Notes: generated by a model from the sequence alone, not told the origin. Shown: positions 34,351 to 46,565, counted from the stretch's first letter. The stretch is DNA of 64,000 bases from Schistocephalus solidus (GCA_017591395.1 WEDG01003484.1:79280-143279); one strand, 5' to 3'. Program-made: numbers and translations.

Positions 34351-37300
34351 CAACTTCATGTGTGACTGATTGGGTAGTTGTTGTTAAACTCAGTGCTTGC
34401 ATCGTAGTTGTCCCTTTCTTAATACCAATTCATACCAATTAGCAAAAAACCCTCACCATAGTCAAAGTGATTTTGACCTGGCTCGTTGAGCGCGTAGCAC
34501 AGTCATTGAGCCCGCTATGCAATGAGACCTTCGCAAGATTACCCGGACAATGCAACCGTGCAAACATTCGTCACGTAACTTACGATACCAAAAGGCATTT
34601 TTTACAGCATTTGTGGTAGATAGAGTAATTGAAAACGTAATTATTTCCAAAAGTTCCTAATTTCTCATGGGGACTCGCGTTATTTTCAAACATTCAAAGT
34701 AAACCATAATCAAATGCGATTCTATGCACAATTTATCTCCATGTATGCAAGTGAAGGTAGAATGTGGTCAAAACCTAGTTCTGGATACTTACGCTAGCTG
34801 CCGCAGCCCTGTTACATTCTTTCTCGACCACTTTCATTCGATTAGAAGTTTATTTTTTCCGCTGTTCCAAAATAGCATGTTGAGCACGAGAACAACTCAC
34901 AGTACATTGAGCTGCATGCCGGAGATGGCAGTCATCACAAGAAAGGCAGGTATGTGGAACGACATTAGAAGATGTTAGTGCCTGCTGTCAGGTGCTGCCA
35001 AGCGTTGGAAAAGCTTACCTTAGCGCTATGCGAGATCATCTTAACGGAGGCCCTCAAAGAGTTTTTTTCAATTCAAAATATTACTAAAGTATGAATGTAA
35101 TATTTAGTACCCTGCAGCAGGATCATAAGATATTTCAGTCACGCCAACGTGTTGGCTTCTGAAACAGCCTCCTTCTGGCCGCTGATAAAAACTACTTACC
35201 TCATATGAATTTTATCATTGATTAGCGATGAACATATATGTTCCAATTTATTAATTATAAAACATGGACAATTATTTTTTCGTATCCTTTTAGTAACAAC
35301 TTAAGTTTTCGTTAAATTTAATAATTGAATAAATTGAACTTTTGTATCTATCAATTTATTAATGTTACTTATAAAGCCTGAAACATGGTTCAGAGTAATT
35401 GCCCAATTTCATAAGAAATATATGACGTATTCTTAATAGCTTGGAGTAATGTTTGATTTTGTAAGATTTTATGTATACATAATGTTGTTTGGAATCCATA
35501 ACTGCATTTGCCACCGGTGGGTCGGGTTTAAACTTATTCGGGATTTGAATAACGGTATTTTTTCAACCGAAAAATACTCTTTCTTCAAGTATAAATAGAG
35601 AAGAATAGTTACATAACTACCCCCTGAGTAAAATCAAAAATATGTTGTGTGTTTCCTAAGAAATAGATTTGAATGTTTAAGGACATCGAAAATCAGTGGA
35701 GAAATCCATGCTATTTGAGCAGTAATTTTTACCGACCCTTTCAATGTCGAAATCCTGATGCGACTGAAATATATTAGACGTATGCAGCACGATAGTTTAC
35801 AAATTACAACGCCACCTCAGTAATCCTTTCTTATTGATATCCCAGTTGAGAATTTCATTATGCATTTAATGATATAGCATATCTTCCATATATACGAGGT
35901 GTTTGCCTTAACTAAATGACCGTTAACTGCAATACCAGCTACTATTATGATGTTTAACTAGCAATTTAAAGTGAATTTCGTTCTTTTGCTAATTCTATTA
36001 AAATATTGCATGCAACCAAAAGCAAGTTTTGAATCAGCAATATGCAAGGCAGAATTATATTGTGTTGAATTTCTGTGTATTTTTACAATAAGTCTGTCAT
36101 TAGAATGTCGTGATTGACTTTGAATGCAATACAGGGTGTACTGCGATTACTAATACCGATTAGGTCATTTTTGGATTGACTTTTCAATGTGCACCCTCAT
36201 AATCAAATTCCTTCCAATAAAACCGTCGAGGGGCCAATGTGCCACCATCATACGTGCTCAGCAGCCATCGTTTGCATTAAGGCAGGCAGTTTTTTCTGCA
36301 TCGAATTGAGAAACTGACACTATATCACAGTGCATTATTCCTTTAAAAAATTAAAGAAAATTCCAAGTTCACCAGGTAATCTTGTCTGAGGAGTCATTGA
36401 AACGCGACATTAGGTGGAGAGGCTAAGGCGAAAATTAGACAAGACAACAACATCAACCAGAGTTTGGAGCTGCAATGGACAGGAGGGGGCCTCAGGCAGC
36501 AGCAGCAACAACAGCCTTGCCGTCCCGTCGTGTCTCTTCCTTCATCCCACTCAGAACCGCTGCGGACGGTGCAAGGAAGGGGAGTTCAAAGAGCGCAGGG
36601 GCTAAGGGGTCGGATCATTGCCAGTGGAAGGGAAAGCTGATGACAGCTGATACCTCTGAACGCCTCCTACAAGGTGATTTTAATGACGGGAGGAACGAGG
36701 CAGATGAACAGTATCGAGCCTCTTGTTTGGGAAGGGGGTGGGGGCAGAACGGGGCCAATGACTCCATCAAAGATGACAGTATGAAAAGGAGGTCGAGTCA
36801 GGTTGACGATGAGACTGTTGGACGTAGCACTAGCGAGTTGTAAGATGAGAACTCGGAGAGGCTGACAGCTCCCTTTTCTGCGACAGAACACCAGAGGAGG
36901 AGGTGACGTAGCTAAAGGGGTAAATGAGGTTCTTAGCGAACCTAAGTAGAAGTTTCGACAAGATAAGAAACACAAGACCACATCAGCCACGACCGTTGAA
37001 GGCAACAATGTCCACCGGCTGTTCCAATATGTGGGCGCAGGACCGTTGACTCGCGATTCAAGATGTTTGTAGAGAGACAGCTCTCTCTCTCTCCTCTCTG
37101 TTCCCTCCCACACTTTGCTTCAATGACAAGTTGACCGAAGGTGGGCGTAGATTTAGGGTTTGAAGAAGTTAAAACCGTACGTTTAAATGCGCCACATGCC
37201 ACCTGATTCCTACTCAGTGTACCAGGCCACTTAAGAGGCAGCTGGAATCTCACATCGGTGAGAGTATCACAAAAGCCACGGTAAGAAGGAGCTACGCAGC

Positions 37301-37685
37301 CTGATTCTAAGTCTTTGGAAATTATCTAGCTATGCCGTCGGTTGGCAGACTTACAAGCCACGAATCTTATTACATTATGATTGATTCAATCGCATTAAAC
37401 TGAGGAATGTGTTGCTGCAGCGTGAGGATGGATTCACCAGTGTTGGCCCCCCTCTCGCCCATCCCCCATGTACCAGTTGACTGTCTGAGCCTGTCAACCA
37501 CATGGTGATGTGATTGGGCGCAGTGGCAGACGCGACGCAAGGGTTTGTGTTTAAGACCGGCCCGGTGCATGTGCGTCCGTAATTATGGGCTCACATTAAT
37601 TCCGTACAATTGGACAAACGTGATACGTGAACTAATCCGACCAGAGTCTTTGTTTAGCATATCCAAAGTAGAGGGCCAAAAATGA
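34351..37685. other. No gene recognised; one unexplained GC-rich stretch
   Basis: Mostly AT-rich noncoding sequence. At 36400-37250 the sequence becomes GC-richer, with an open plus-strand frame at 36475-36843 (122 residues, Ala/Ser/Arg-rich start, acidic middle). I do not recognise it; it may be a noncoding exon or chance. Other short frames here have no motif. Confidence 0.35.
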
Positions 37686-37689
37686 CATT

Positions 37690-37875
37690 TCGACCGGCGT
37701 GTCAGATAAGGTCCAGCAAACTTCCAAGCCACGACTGGTAGGACACGATGATAGCTTCAAGCCCGCCATATTGTTCATAGTCAGAAAAATGCGCTGAGTC
37801 ATCAACCTCACTCTCTATTTCTATTTCCGGGCCCAGGCCACCGTCTAAACCAGTCAATTGACTGTTGTGGTCATC
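37690..37875 (-). repeat. Fragment of the retrotransposon 3' repeats, minus strand
   Basis: The minus strand gives 'cagtcaattgactggttt', a tract like 'gagagtgaggttga...ctcagcgcatttttctgact' and 'cgtggcttggaagtttgc', matching the order around 4748-4890. Confidence 0.6.
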
Positions 37876-37879
37876 CCAA

Positions 37880-39390
37880 AAGGGATGGCAAGGTATAGGT
37901 TAAATGTATAGCTGTTCATGATCCCTGTACGGACCTAGAATCACCTTGTCACCGTTTCTGCTGCTACTCCTGCTACTACTACTCACGTCCGACCAGACAC
38001 GACAATCTTGTCACTCAGCTCTTACACCAATTACATCTTGGCAGTAAATGGTCAGGTCCTGGGAAAATTTTAGTATTGAAATGTTTTTAAAAAAACGACG
38101 TAAAAATACTGGGACTTTGAGGAGCAGTGGGTTGTGTCCTTCAACCCTCCTCCTTCTCTTTCCTATGGTCTTGGGGACATGAACTCAACCACTTCGCTAT
38201 CATCTGATATTAACTATTTAAGTATTCAAGTTGCTATTGCCTGGCATCGTCCAGAGAGTTCTTGCAACAGTCAGTATGACCTACTGCCAACCTCGGTCAT
38301 GTGAGCTTGATAATCATAATGACTGCATGATCCCTTTTCAGTCAGCATAACCTGCATGCACACGAAAGGCAGGCAGTGTTTTTCTTAGTGAAAAATTTTA
38401 CAAGTTTCTGAGAGATGGTAAAGTCCCGTTGTCTTTGATTCGCCAATAAATCTGACATTTGGGGCCTTCAGCCCTTACTACCAGCTAATCCTGACTGACG
38501 CGCTAATGCCGACTTTAAACTGACAGAGGTCGTAGCTAGTTACTGCTCAAACAAGGAAGCAGACTGAGAACCGCTCTCTGACCGGTAGGCAGCGAAGTGG
38601 TGACTTGTTTCGCAAGGTCAGGGGCTCACTTAGTCCTGTGCGATTGGTGTTGTGGAAGTTACAAGTGCCAAGCAGAGCTCCGTCACCTCGCCATAACAAC
38701 GCACGCGCTGGGAACGGTCCCTCTGATGTGGGCGGCCCGTAGTTTACGGGCACGTCCTGAGTGGAAGGGTAAATCATTTTTCCAGTCCGGCCTGCTTTGT
38801 CCTTTCGGAATTTCTGCTGTCAGGCGTGGCTGCCTTTGGCTATGAAAATCATCACTATTGCTGGCCGCAAACCCGGCATTCCGCGAAAGTCTTTGAAGCT
38901 CACTTTCCCACGTCCGAAAGCAGGTCTTTTTTCTCGTGGATCACAGGTACTTTGCTTTTAATGACCGCGTTCACATATGTCACACAGCGTACTAAAAGGG
39001 GTCGATGGAGGTTCTGTGGTGATGGCCGTGTTAGTTCAGCATTTTTTCACACACCTGCGCACCAGCATCTACCAGCCACCCAGTTTTCTAGCGGCCATTA
39101 GTTTCCCAACATCCACCGCTACTTCCTTTGACCGACTTATGCTGTATAGGCAGGTAGGGTTTGCCCACGGGTCTGTGTGTGTGTGCGTGTCAAAATTTGA
39201 CCGACTGTGTCCTTATGCATGCCCGAAAAAATTAGTGGTTGCTCGGTTGCATATTCGTGCTCCCAGTACTCCAGTGCGTCACATAAGCGGCTGGTTGGAT
39301 GTTATCGCTGTTATGCAGAGCCAAGCAGCCGTGAGGGACAGGCAGCACCGGCAGCGACAAACCATGGCAGCAGCACCTTCGGCCGCCGAC
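37880..39390. other. No gene recognised
   Basis: Mixed-composition sequence with short frames only (38547-38845, 38826-39101). Confidence 0.4.
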
Positions 39391-39394
39391 AAAG

Positions 39395-39497
39395 AAGGAG
39401 GAGGAGGAGGAGGAGGAGGAGGAGGAGGAGGAGGAGGAGGAGGAGGAGAATGAGGAGGAGGAGGAGGAGGAGGAGGAGGAGGAGGAGGAGGAGGGGC
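39395..39497. repeat. (GGA)n microsatellite
   Basis: About 100 bp of GGA repeats with one GAAT interruption. Poly-Gly, poly-Arg, poly-Pro, poly-Ser and poly-Leu frames across it are artefacts. Confidence 0.97.
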
Positions 39498-39667
39498 AAA
39501 GGTAGAAAAGAAAGAACAAAGCAACCGGCATTTATGCCGCCGCCACCGCCGAAACCTTTGATGTGGCTGTCAGCGGTGCAGTCGTTGCCACTACCACGAT
39601 ACGACATAAATCAGCATGGCGCATGCGCATTCGAGAGGGTGGATGAGAGCGACTCAATAACAACGAT

Positions 39668-39736
39668 CAGTGTGTATGTGTGTGTGTGGGTAGGTGGATG
39701 GGTGTTTGTGTGTGTGTGTGTGTGTATGTGTGTACG
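39668..39736. repeat. (GT)n-rich tract
   Basis: Imperfect GT repeats interrupted by tgggtaggtggatggg. Confidence 0.85.
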
Positions 39737-39739
39737 TGG

Positions 39740-40435
39740 ATAACAGCGCATGGGCACATATCATGCACAGACACCCCAACAGAAGCCAGTTGAGAAGTGA
39801 ATGGCACGCATATTTATGGTTTCCGGATGGGCCGTAAATCCCTATGGACACGCTCTGGCGCACGCATGCGTGAGCACTTGCACCCCTGCCTGTACGCGTG
39901 ATTTCATTCGTTATGCAAGCAAAATATATGCCATGGGCCAACCCCAGCGTCGACCTCCAAGCATGTCAGTAAAATGTGCATGGGACATCTCACGGCATCC
40001 AAACGAACGATCCCATCTCACCCACAGCTTTACGCTCTGTGTGCGGGATATAATGAGGAGAATGGACACCGAGTCCATCTGTATGGCCAAGGCCTAGCTT
40101 GTGTCTCTAAACTTGCTTCCTTAAAAATTATTTGCTCGAAGGATATCTAATAAGAACACATGTATTCAAGGTGGTTAGTAGCATAGATAGCGACAGCCAG
40201 GTATCTTTCGGGGTTGAGCGGTGAGGGACCGAGTGAATGAAGGAGGCCCTAGAACAAGTTTACAAGGAAGGCTAGTAGATCGTAGCTACCAAAAGGAATG
40301 CGTTTGCTTACTATGGTGCATTTTTCAACTTCAGCCAGAACTATGACACCAAATAAGCACTTGTTTCACGTGGAAATCATTGAGCGTGCTCGAAACAGAC
40401 CGCTTGGGATTGGATTTGATTGGTTGAACATCTTA
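39740..40435. other. No gene recognised
   Basis: No supported feature; the open frame at 39801-40097 has no recognisable motif. Confidence 0.4.
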
Positions 40436-40439
40436 TTAG

Positions 40440-40700
40440 TTCCCAGGTTAAAACTGCCACCCTTCATTACCTCGCACTTTCTTAATGTCCGCTTAACAAG
40501 CATCAAATACTTCTTCGTAATTTGCTGCTTTTCAATTTCCTCACAAATTAATCGCTTACTTGCAGTAATCCAGTCTGAATTAAGCTTCCTACACACAGAA
40601 TCCTTGGGCCTTAAACTGCCAACAAGCAGCGAATATTATGCATAGAGTTTAAACGCTTCTCCACACTACCAGCCCAGGTACTAGCTAAAATCCCAAAGAG
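40440..40700 (+). repeat. Dispersed repeat, copy 2 (other copy at 27600-27780)
   Basis: Aligns loosely with 27600-27780. Its end carries 'aggtactagct' (about 40677-40690), the tip of the foldback arm at 27903, so the repeat and the foldback probably belong to one family. Confidence 0.45.
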
Positions 40701-41320
40701 GTGTTTTGCCGAGATTTTGCAATGCGGTATTCGACTCCTCAGTTGATTCCCCAGCATTCCGATTGTGCTTTCTGGCAGCTTCTCCATCGTGTAATACTGC
40801 GAAATAGCTGAACGGTTATTTTACTCACAGGGGCCGTTTAAGAAAGCAGATATTTTACCCTGTATAATACTAGAAGTTTACGGGATCTTAACCCCTGTAC
40901 CGTTTCCCACTCTAACTGAAAAAATACCACTATTTGGCTAATCATCATGTTTTTGGTGTTGAAATTGGGCTCCGTATATTTCGAAGTTCAAATTCTACGC
41001 GATATTTTCCAAATATCGAATTACTTTCGATGAAAATCTACGTTACATTAAGGCTTTTACAGAACGGGACCCCATTACTTAAAATAGTATCCCCGGACAG
41101 ATTTAGTGTGTTCTGACTGCGACCGATAAGCCAGCACTGGTCATCCCACTCTCACATTTCTTTGCCTTCTCTTGTCCTGTTTTGCCTTGGGACCTATGGC
41201 TCCCGTGGGCATTCGCATAGCGGCGAGTAATACATGCAGAGAAGACAGAATACCGACAAGAACACGCCGGACTATAATAACCATTTATGACCGCCACAAA
41301 GCAACACACACAGCATTCAG
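40701..41320. other. No gene recognised
   Basis: No supported feature. Confidence 0.4.
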
Positions 41321-41321
41321 C

Positions 41322-41450
41322 TGTACGGCTGCTGGTGGGGCTTGAGAGTGAGCCCCAAGGCAGAACGGGACGAGTGATTCCCGTTAGCTATAGGTGGGCG
41401 ATCATCAACGAATGCAGTCAATATTCCTGATTTAAACCCGACAATTCAAC
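41322..41450 (+). mobile_element. Family 2 unit, 3' tail and spacer
   Basis: 'tgtacggctgctggtggggc' and 'gagccccaaggcagaacggg' form the tail, then a spacer ending '...gacaattcaac' directly before the head of unit B1. The upstream head of this unit is missing. Confidence 0.7.
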
Positions 41451-41748
41451 GAGGCCCTGGCTCAATGGTTAGAGCGTTGGACTTCTGATCAACAGGTCGC
41501 TGGCTCAAGCCTTAGGTGGTGCGGCAGCTTGGGCTGGGTATGACTGGCTGATGACGGCCAATAAACCAGAAATGGCCATTTCACTCTCCCTTGTCTTTGT
41601 CGGTCATGTCATTCCTTAGCTGCCTTGTGACTGCTGGCAGGGCTCTAGAGTTAACCCCAAGGCACAATGGGACGAGTGAGTCCTGTAACCGATCGGTGAT
41701 CGCCTAATTACCATAGCTAATATTCCAGGTCAAAACTGACAAGACAAT
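41451..41748 (+). mobile_element. tRNA-headed ribozyme SINE (family 2), tandem unit B1
   Basis: The head 'gaggccctggctcaatggtt' carries the A box, 'gttggacttctgatcaacag' the anticodon arm and 'gctggctcaagcc' a decayed B box. The GGACTTCT anticodon-arm sequence is typical of tRNA-Arg(UCU), a likely ancestor. Then the ribozyme segment (41542-41588), 'ctcccttgtctttgtcggtc', and the tail 'ggcacaatgggacgagtgag' with 'gatcggtgatcgcc'. The next head starts 298 bp downstream. Confidence 0.8.
41542..41588 (+). ncRNA. Hammerhead-like ribozyme, unit B1 (weakened)
   Basis: CTGATGA (41548-41554), stem II ggcc-aataa-acc with one mismatch, GAAA, palindromic stem III tggcca, then ttcactc, which no longer pairs fully with gactgg. 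Confidence 0.5.
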
Positions 41749-41991
41749 GAGCTTGTTGCGCAGTTGGTATAGCGTTAGACTTCTTAGCACCAGGTCGTGA
41801 GTTTGATACTCCGTCGGCGCAGCGCCTGGGGCTGGGTATGGCTGGCTGATGACGGCTAATAAGCCAGAAATGGCCATTCCAGTGTCCCTTGTCTTTGTTT
41901 GTCATTTTATTCTGCATATATCCTCAGCTGCCTTGCGGCTGCTGGTGGGGTTCGAGGGTTAGCCCCAAGGCACAACGGGACGAGTAAGTCC
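41749..41991 (+). mobile_element. tRNA-headed ribozyme SINE (family 2), tandem unit B2
   Basis: The head 'gagcttgttgcgcagttggt' and 'gcgttagacttcttagcacc' keep the tRNA-like layout with a decayed B box. The best-preserved ribozyme of this cluster follows at 41840-41884, then 'gtcccttgtctttgtttgtc', 'gctgccttgcggctgctggt' and the tail 'ggcacaacgggacgagtaag', where the unit is joined directly to B3. Confidence 0.8.
41840..41884 (+). ncRNA. Hammerhead-like ribozyme, unit B2
   Basis: CTGATGA (41846-41852), stem II GGCT-aata-AGCC (C/A mismatch at its base), GAAA (41867-41870), stem III A-TGG/CCA-T, which is self-complementary and nearly loopless, putative cleavage after T41878, then ccagt pairing with gctgg (one G-T). 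A loopless stem III would favour action as a dimer, as reported for other short-stem hammerheads. Confidence 0.6.
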
Positions 41992-42060
41992 TGGCTGATG
42001 ACGGCTAATAAACCAGAAATGGTCATTTCAGTCTCCCTTTTCTTTGTCGGCAAAGTTCAT
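41992..42060 (+). mobile_element. Family 2 unit B3, headless
   Basis: Begins 'ggctgatgacggctaataaa' right after the B2 tail; the spacer and tRNA-like head have been lost, so only the ribozyme segment and 'gtctcccttttctttgtcgg' remain. A deletion between repeated units would explain it. Confidence 0.7.
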
Positions 42061-45000
42061 CCATTTATGGTTTATTATCTGTTTACAGTCAGCCATACCC
42101 GCCTGCAGATCTCAATGACCTGGGATTAAAAGCAGGATATTTTTAGCTACTGAAGGCTCTACCACTTAACCCAGGGCCCGCCGTTCTGTCGCCTGCGATC
42201 AGGAAATTAATGAGCTGTATGTTTTTACTGTGCATTATAACGTTCCATACCGCTGTATTTTTTCAACTAGAGTGGTGAAGATTCCGATAGGCTTACCAAT
42301 TTCAAAACTCAATTTCACCGAGCATAGGCGAAATTGATAGAATCGCACTATTTCACGGCTTGAACCGTTGCCTATTCTCTCAAAGCCTGTTGACACCTTA
42401 TTACTGGTAAGAAAAAGTGGTCATTTCATAAATGAACTATAGAGGATGGGGGACTCGGTGTTAGGAGATACAGTATGGACAAACAATCCGTCCTCGTTAT
42501 CCTTCCTTTGCTCCTGCCACGACTTCTTGCTCAATGAAGTTTCTTACCACGTTTAAGTTCCTTCGCGATCTAAAAACAAAAAAATGACTGGTAATTTAAA
42601 CAATGTATGCTCGGTATTTTTGGCCCGAGAATGTGGAGGGGAAAAGTTGAGGTCACCCACATAAGTTTCCGTTGAATCCCTGAAGTGTTTTTTTGCCAGT
42701 TGAAGGCTAACTTACTCGTCGTAGATGTGCATTGAAAGGCCTTGGTTGCCTACTTGCCACCCCAACGGGCTATGCCGAGGCTGCGCTAGCGTAGAATGGG
42801 TCCAGACTGCCATATTATGCGTCCCTCGCTGTAATAAATATTAAACACTTGAATCTATCACAATTCTCAAATAATTGGGGCTCGGAAGGCAACCACTTAA
42901 TGGGCTAATACGTTCCTAGGTATGACTGAGAGTCAGGCTGCTATGTCTTTCCACTTAATTTCACCTTCTCAGATCACTCATGGATGCACGTACATGTGAG
43001 GAAAGATATGTATAGAGAAAAATCAAGCGCTTGACACCACATAATCCACTTTCGTGGCTATTCAGTGCATTCCGCTCTGGTATAACTACAACGCGCTTGA
43101 ATCCATCACTACCTGCCAAGAGTTTTGGTTTGGAAGGCTATCAGGCTTGACACTTTTCAGGACTAAGGGCCATGCTGCAGTGTTTCATTTTTTAACTGAT
43201 TTCATTAAATGCTTAACTATATGTGATCAGTGGACCCCTTATTACAGACTGATAGATACGGACCGGTGATCGCATTGTGCGTGGTACGCATACACAGCCT
43301 GAAAACCCTCGTCAGACACTGCACTTTGCCCGCCTTCAGTCATCTTGACTTCGTCTTTCCGTAGGAGAATGGCTTTTGTGGGAGAGAAAGGTGAGATAGT
43401 TGCAAAACAAGTCTGTCTCACTATACAAAATTCACACGTATGTGAACACCGTGGAGTCCTTCTCATGGTAGAGCTTCGGACGTCATTACTAGTGATGACG
43501 AAACTATCAGACGTCGTAGGCTAGTGAGGCCTTGCCATCAACAGGTGCCGGTTAAAGAACCAATTGCATTTCATTGTATGAATTAAGACAACGAAGAAAG
43601 TAAATAGCAGCCATGTAGGGCTTAGTCACTGTCAACTTCAGTCAGTAATGTCACAGACAGTGCACAAAACGTCATACAGAACTCAACGTCGGAAGGTAAG
43701 TTCAGCCAACTATCATAATAAAACCAAGACAATAGCTGTGCCCTCGCCATCGGATCATGTATTTTAGGAATCAAATGTCTGCTGTCTTACATCGTGATGA
43801 TTACGCTAGCATTCCCTTCTCAATAAACAACAAGAGGGCAATCAGCATGCACGTAACAAAATTAGGCCCTATTTTAAACTTTGCTAATTTTCTTGCCAAG
43901 CAAGTGCTGGAATGCGGTCACAGACGGAAACGACCATCGATTCCGATGACGTTCTCTGTGTGTCCCACAGCATGGAAGGAGCAGGGATGGTAACTTGCAT
44001 GTAAACAGTAGACTTACGATGTGTATACCACACACTCACCTCCTCCCGGTGACAAGACGGAAGACAGAAGGTGGGGTCGGGCACAGCGGTTAATAAACTT
44101 AAACAGCCGTCTACGCGTGCCACATGCGTCTGTTCCACGCACGATTGTCCAAAATCTCATTCAATAAGAAAGACCCGATTTGAAACAAATTGTCCTAATT
44201 GTTCCATATTCAAAAGTTTAACTTTTGACGTTTATACAAACGCTCGACTGTTTTGGTGCCTCCAGCCTGCAAGATTACCCGAAGAAAAATAAGATTCTAC
44301 AAAATGCTATTCTTATTAATGTTGAATAGTATTGTTAAAGTATATAACTAAATTTTTTCAGTTTAATTCCACTTGGCATAAAAGACTGAGTGCCGTCATA
44401 TTTTCGTGGCACCTGGGCTCTACCTGATTGTGGGCAGGTTATGACTCGTGCCCGTGTTTCTGGTGATTTTTTCAGCTCCATATATTCACGAAAAAAATAC
44501 CTTTGGTCAAGTTATAAAAATAAACCAACGCACACACACACTGCACCGAGCTTCATAAAATGGTGACCAGTATTTTTCGGTAAAAATCCGAATGTTCCAC
44601 AATTTGTCAATAGGGCTTGTTCCTTCACGAAATTAACGCGTCAGTCCGAAAAAAAAACATTCAAATGGGTCTATGTTTATTTCGGTGAGTTATGCCTAAA
44701 ATTATAGTCATCTCATTTATTTGGCAACACCTCTCATTCTGAAGAATAGTGTGTTTGGACGAAATTTTTTGTTAAACTCTTAAACAAGTTGTAATTGCCA
44801 GACAATTGTGGAGTGCTCATATTCCTACCTGCGTACCCAACTCATCTCACAGGTATTAATGTCAATCACACATTATACCGCAATAGCGCTTACTGACCAG
44901 CAAGTTTGGCCTTGAATTTCATGTTATTAAAACCGGGGGTCCGGTATGGCCATATGTATTGTGGAGCGTGTCCTTGTCAGTTCCTCTCCAAGCGATTGCA

Positions 45001-45930
45001 GACGGCATCTTCAGAGACCTAGAGTGTTACGTGGTTTACAAGACTGGCGTTTGACGCTTTAGATTTATAAACCTGGAGTATTTCACGATTCAAAGCCCTG
45101 CTCGCTTATTACTATGCAGGATGATATAAGGAAGCCATAAAACCTGTACAATGAATTACTGTGTAGATAGGTAAGAGAATATCATTCAAGTCATGGTAAA
45201 CGGTTTCGAAGCTTTTGGATGCAAATCTATTATACCTTTAATATATGAGCATCTTCTCTCCTCCCAAAATTACAAATTGCATTACGCAGCTAACTACTTT
45301 GCTCTTATGCCTACGGATTGGCTCAGTCATTTAAATAGATCCGCATTACTAGCCTTAATGTGGTTGTACTCACTCTCCCGAAGTTTATTGTACAAAATCC
45401 TCCAGGCTTCATTCGAGTGAGTGCCGCAAATGATGAGAATTACCACTGCTGCCTCAGATGGTGGACACAGACGTAAGTGGACGTGTGTTTGTTTATAGTG
45501 AAGCTGGTGTGAGTTACCTCTTAACCTGGCTTCACTGTATCCCTGCCCACAAAGTCAAGACGGTCGATGGTGGCTTTGTGTTTAGTGGCTAACAAAGCCG
45601 AGCTGCCAGTGCAAACTCCAGAACCCAACTAAACCAAATAATTTTCAAGTGGCTGCGAAGAGCCTGCAAGTGGTGGGACGAAAGGCAACGAGTTTCGGTC
45701 AGAAATCTCCCACAGTAGTTGAATAAACTCTCCCTTATGAGAGACTGGCGCTCGCCGATCTGATAAAAGGAACATGCTAGCCCACATGTGCCTTGAAGCA
45801 AAATCGAGATGCCACATGGGTACTCGCATAGCAACTATTGATGTAGGCAGAAGAGGTGGTAGTGAAAAAGACAGATTACTACACTCCATGACAAAAGTTC
45901 CTGGCTTCGAATTGCAGGTGCTCCACACCA
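42061..45930. other. No gene recognised
   Basis: Noncoding by eye. A short 3'-repeat fragment ('actgagagtcaggctgct') lies at 42925-42985. A nearly perfect 20-bp palindrome (cgtcatTactagtGatgacg) lies at 43481-43500. Frames at 43054-43466, 43757-44292 and 45193-45420 have no domain. Confidence 0.4.
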
Positions 45931-45934
45931 GTGA

Positions 45935-45995
45935 TTTAGTATGACCATGGTGATGGCTTGAAATGGCCATTCCGGTCTCCCTTGTCTTTTCTGCA
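45935..45995 (+). mobile_element. Family 2 fragment
   Basis: 'agtatgaccatggtgatggc' and 'aaatggccattccggtctcc' match the ribozyme segment and following block, but stem II has been deleted and the head is gone. Confidence 0.6.
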
Positions 45996-46261
45996 CCACC
46001 TTGTCTGCCTAAGCTCTCCTTTATTTTGTACTTCATTGGTAAGCAATGTTAGGATTCGATAAGGAAAATACCGGTAGGTATTGTAGAAAAACATTTGAAA
46101 AATTGAAAGTACGGCAAGGATGCCTTGTATGGTCGATTAGATAGGATACGAAAAAGGAACCACCCCCAATATAAGTGGCTTTGCGCTAATCTTCAAGGAA
46201 ATAAGGTTGAAGATGAAGGTGAGAGTTGGGGTTAAGTTTAGGGTTAGGTTTAAGTTTGCAA

Positions 46262-46438
46262 GGTTTCCACAGTAATCGTATGGAATTCGGCGTAGAGGCA
46301 GAGAGCTGGTCCCAATTACTGACGATAACACTTCGTCGTGGAAACATGCACCATACTGAAAGGTTTCCACAGTAATCGTGTGGAATTCGGCGTAGAGCTG
46401 GTCCCAATTACTGACGATAACACTTCGTCGTGGAAACC
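46262..46438. repeat. Tandem pair of inverted-repeat-ended units
   Basis: Two direct copies (46262-46345 and 46362-46438), offset by exactly 100 bp. Each opens with ggtttccac and closes with gtggaaac(c), a nine-base terminal inverted repeat. The interiors ('gtcccaattactgacgataa', 'cacttcgtc') are almost identical apart from a 7-8 base length difference. A 'gcaccatactgaaa' segment follows both copies. Confidence 0.8.
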
Positions 46439-46565
46439 TTATTCTACACTGAGTGATGCACCATACTGAAAACATAGGTAGTAACTAAAAGCTTGGACAC
46501 GTTTTTCGCTGATTGTCTGCCCCTGTGAGGGTTCCGACTCATCAGTGGCTTCATCGGCATTCCTC

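Noticed and set aside
39207..39743. Arg-rich, Gly-rich, Pro-rich and Leu-rich proteins
   Set aside because: Translations of the GGA microsatellite; no conserved sequence outside the repeat.
46505..46560. Minus-strand CTGATGAGTC as a hammerhead core
   Set aside because: The next GAAA is about 30 bases on and no stem II or stem I pairing brings it into register.
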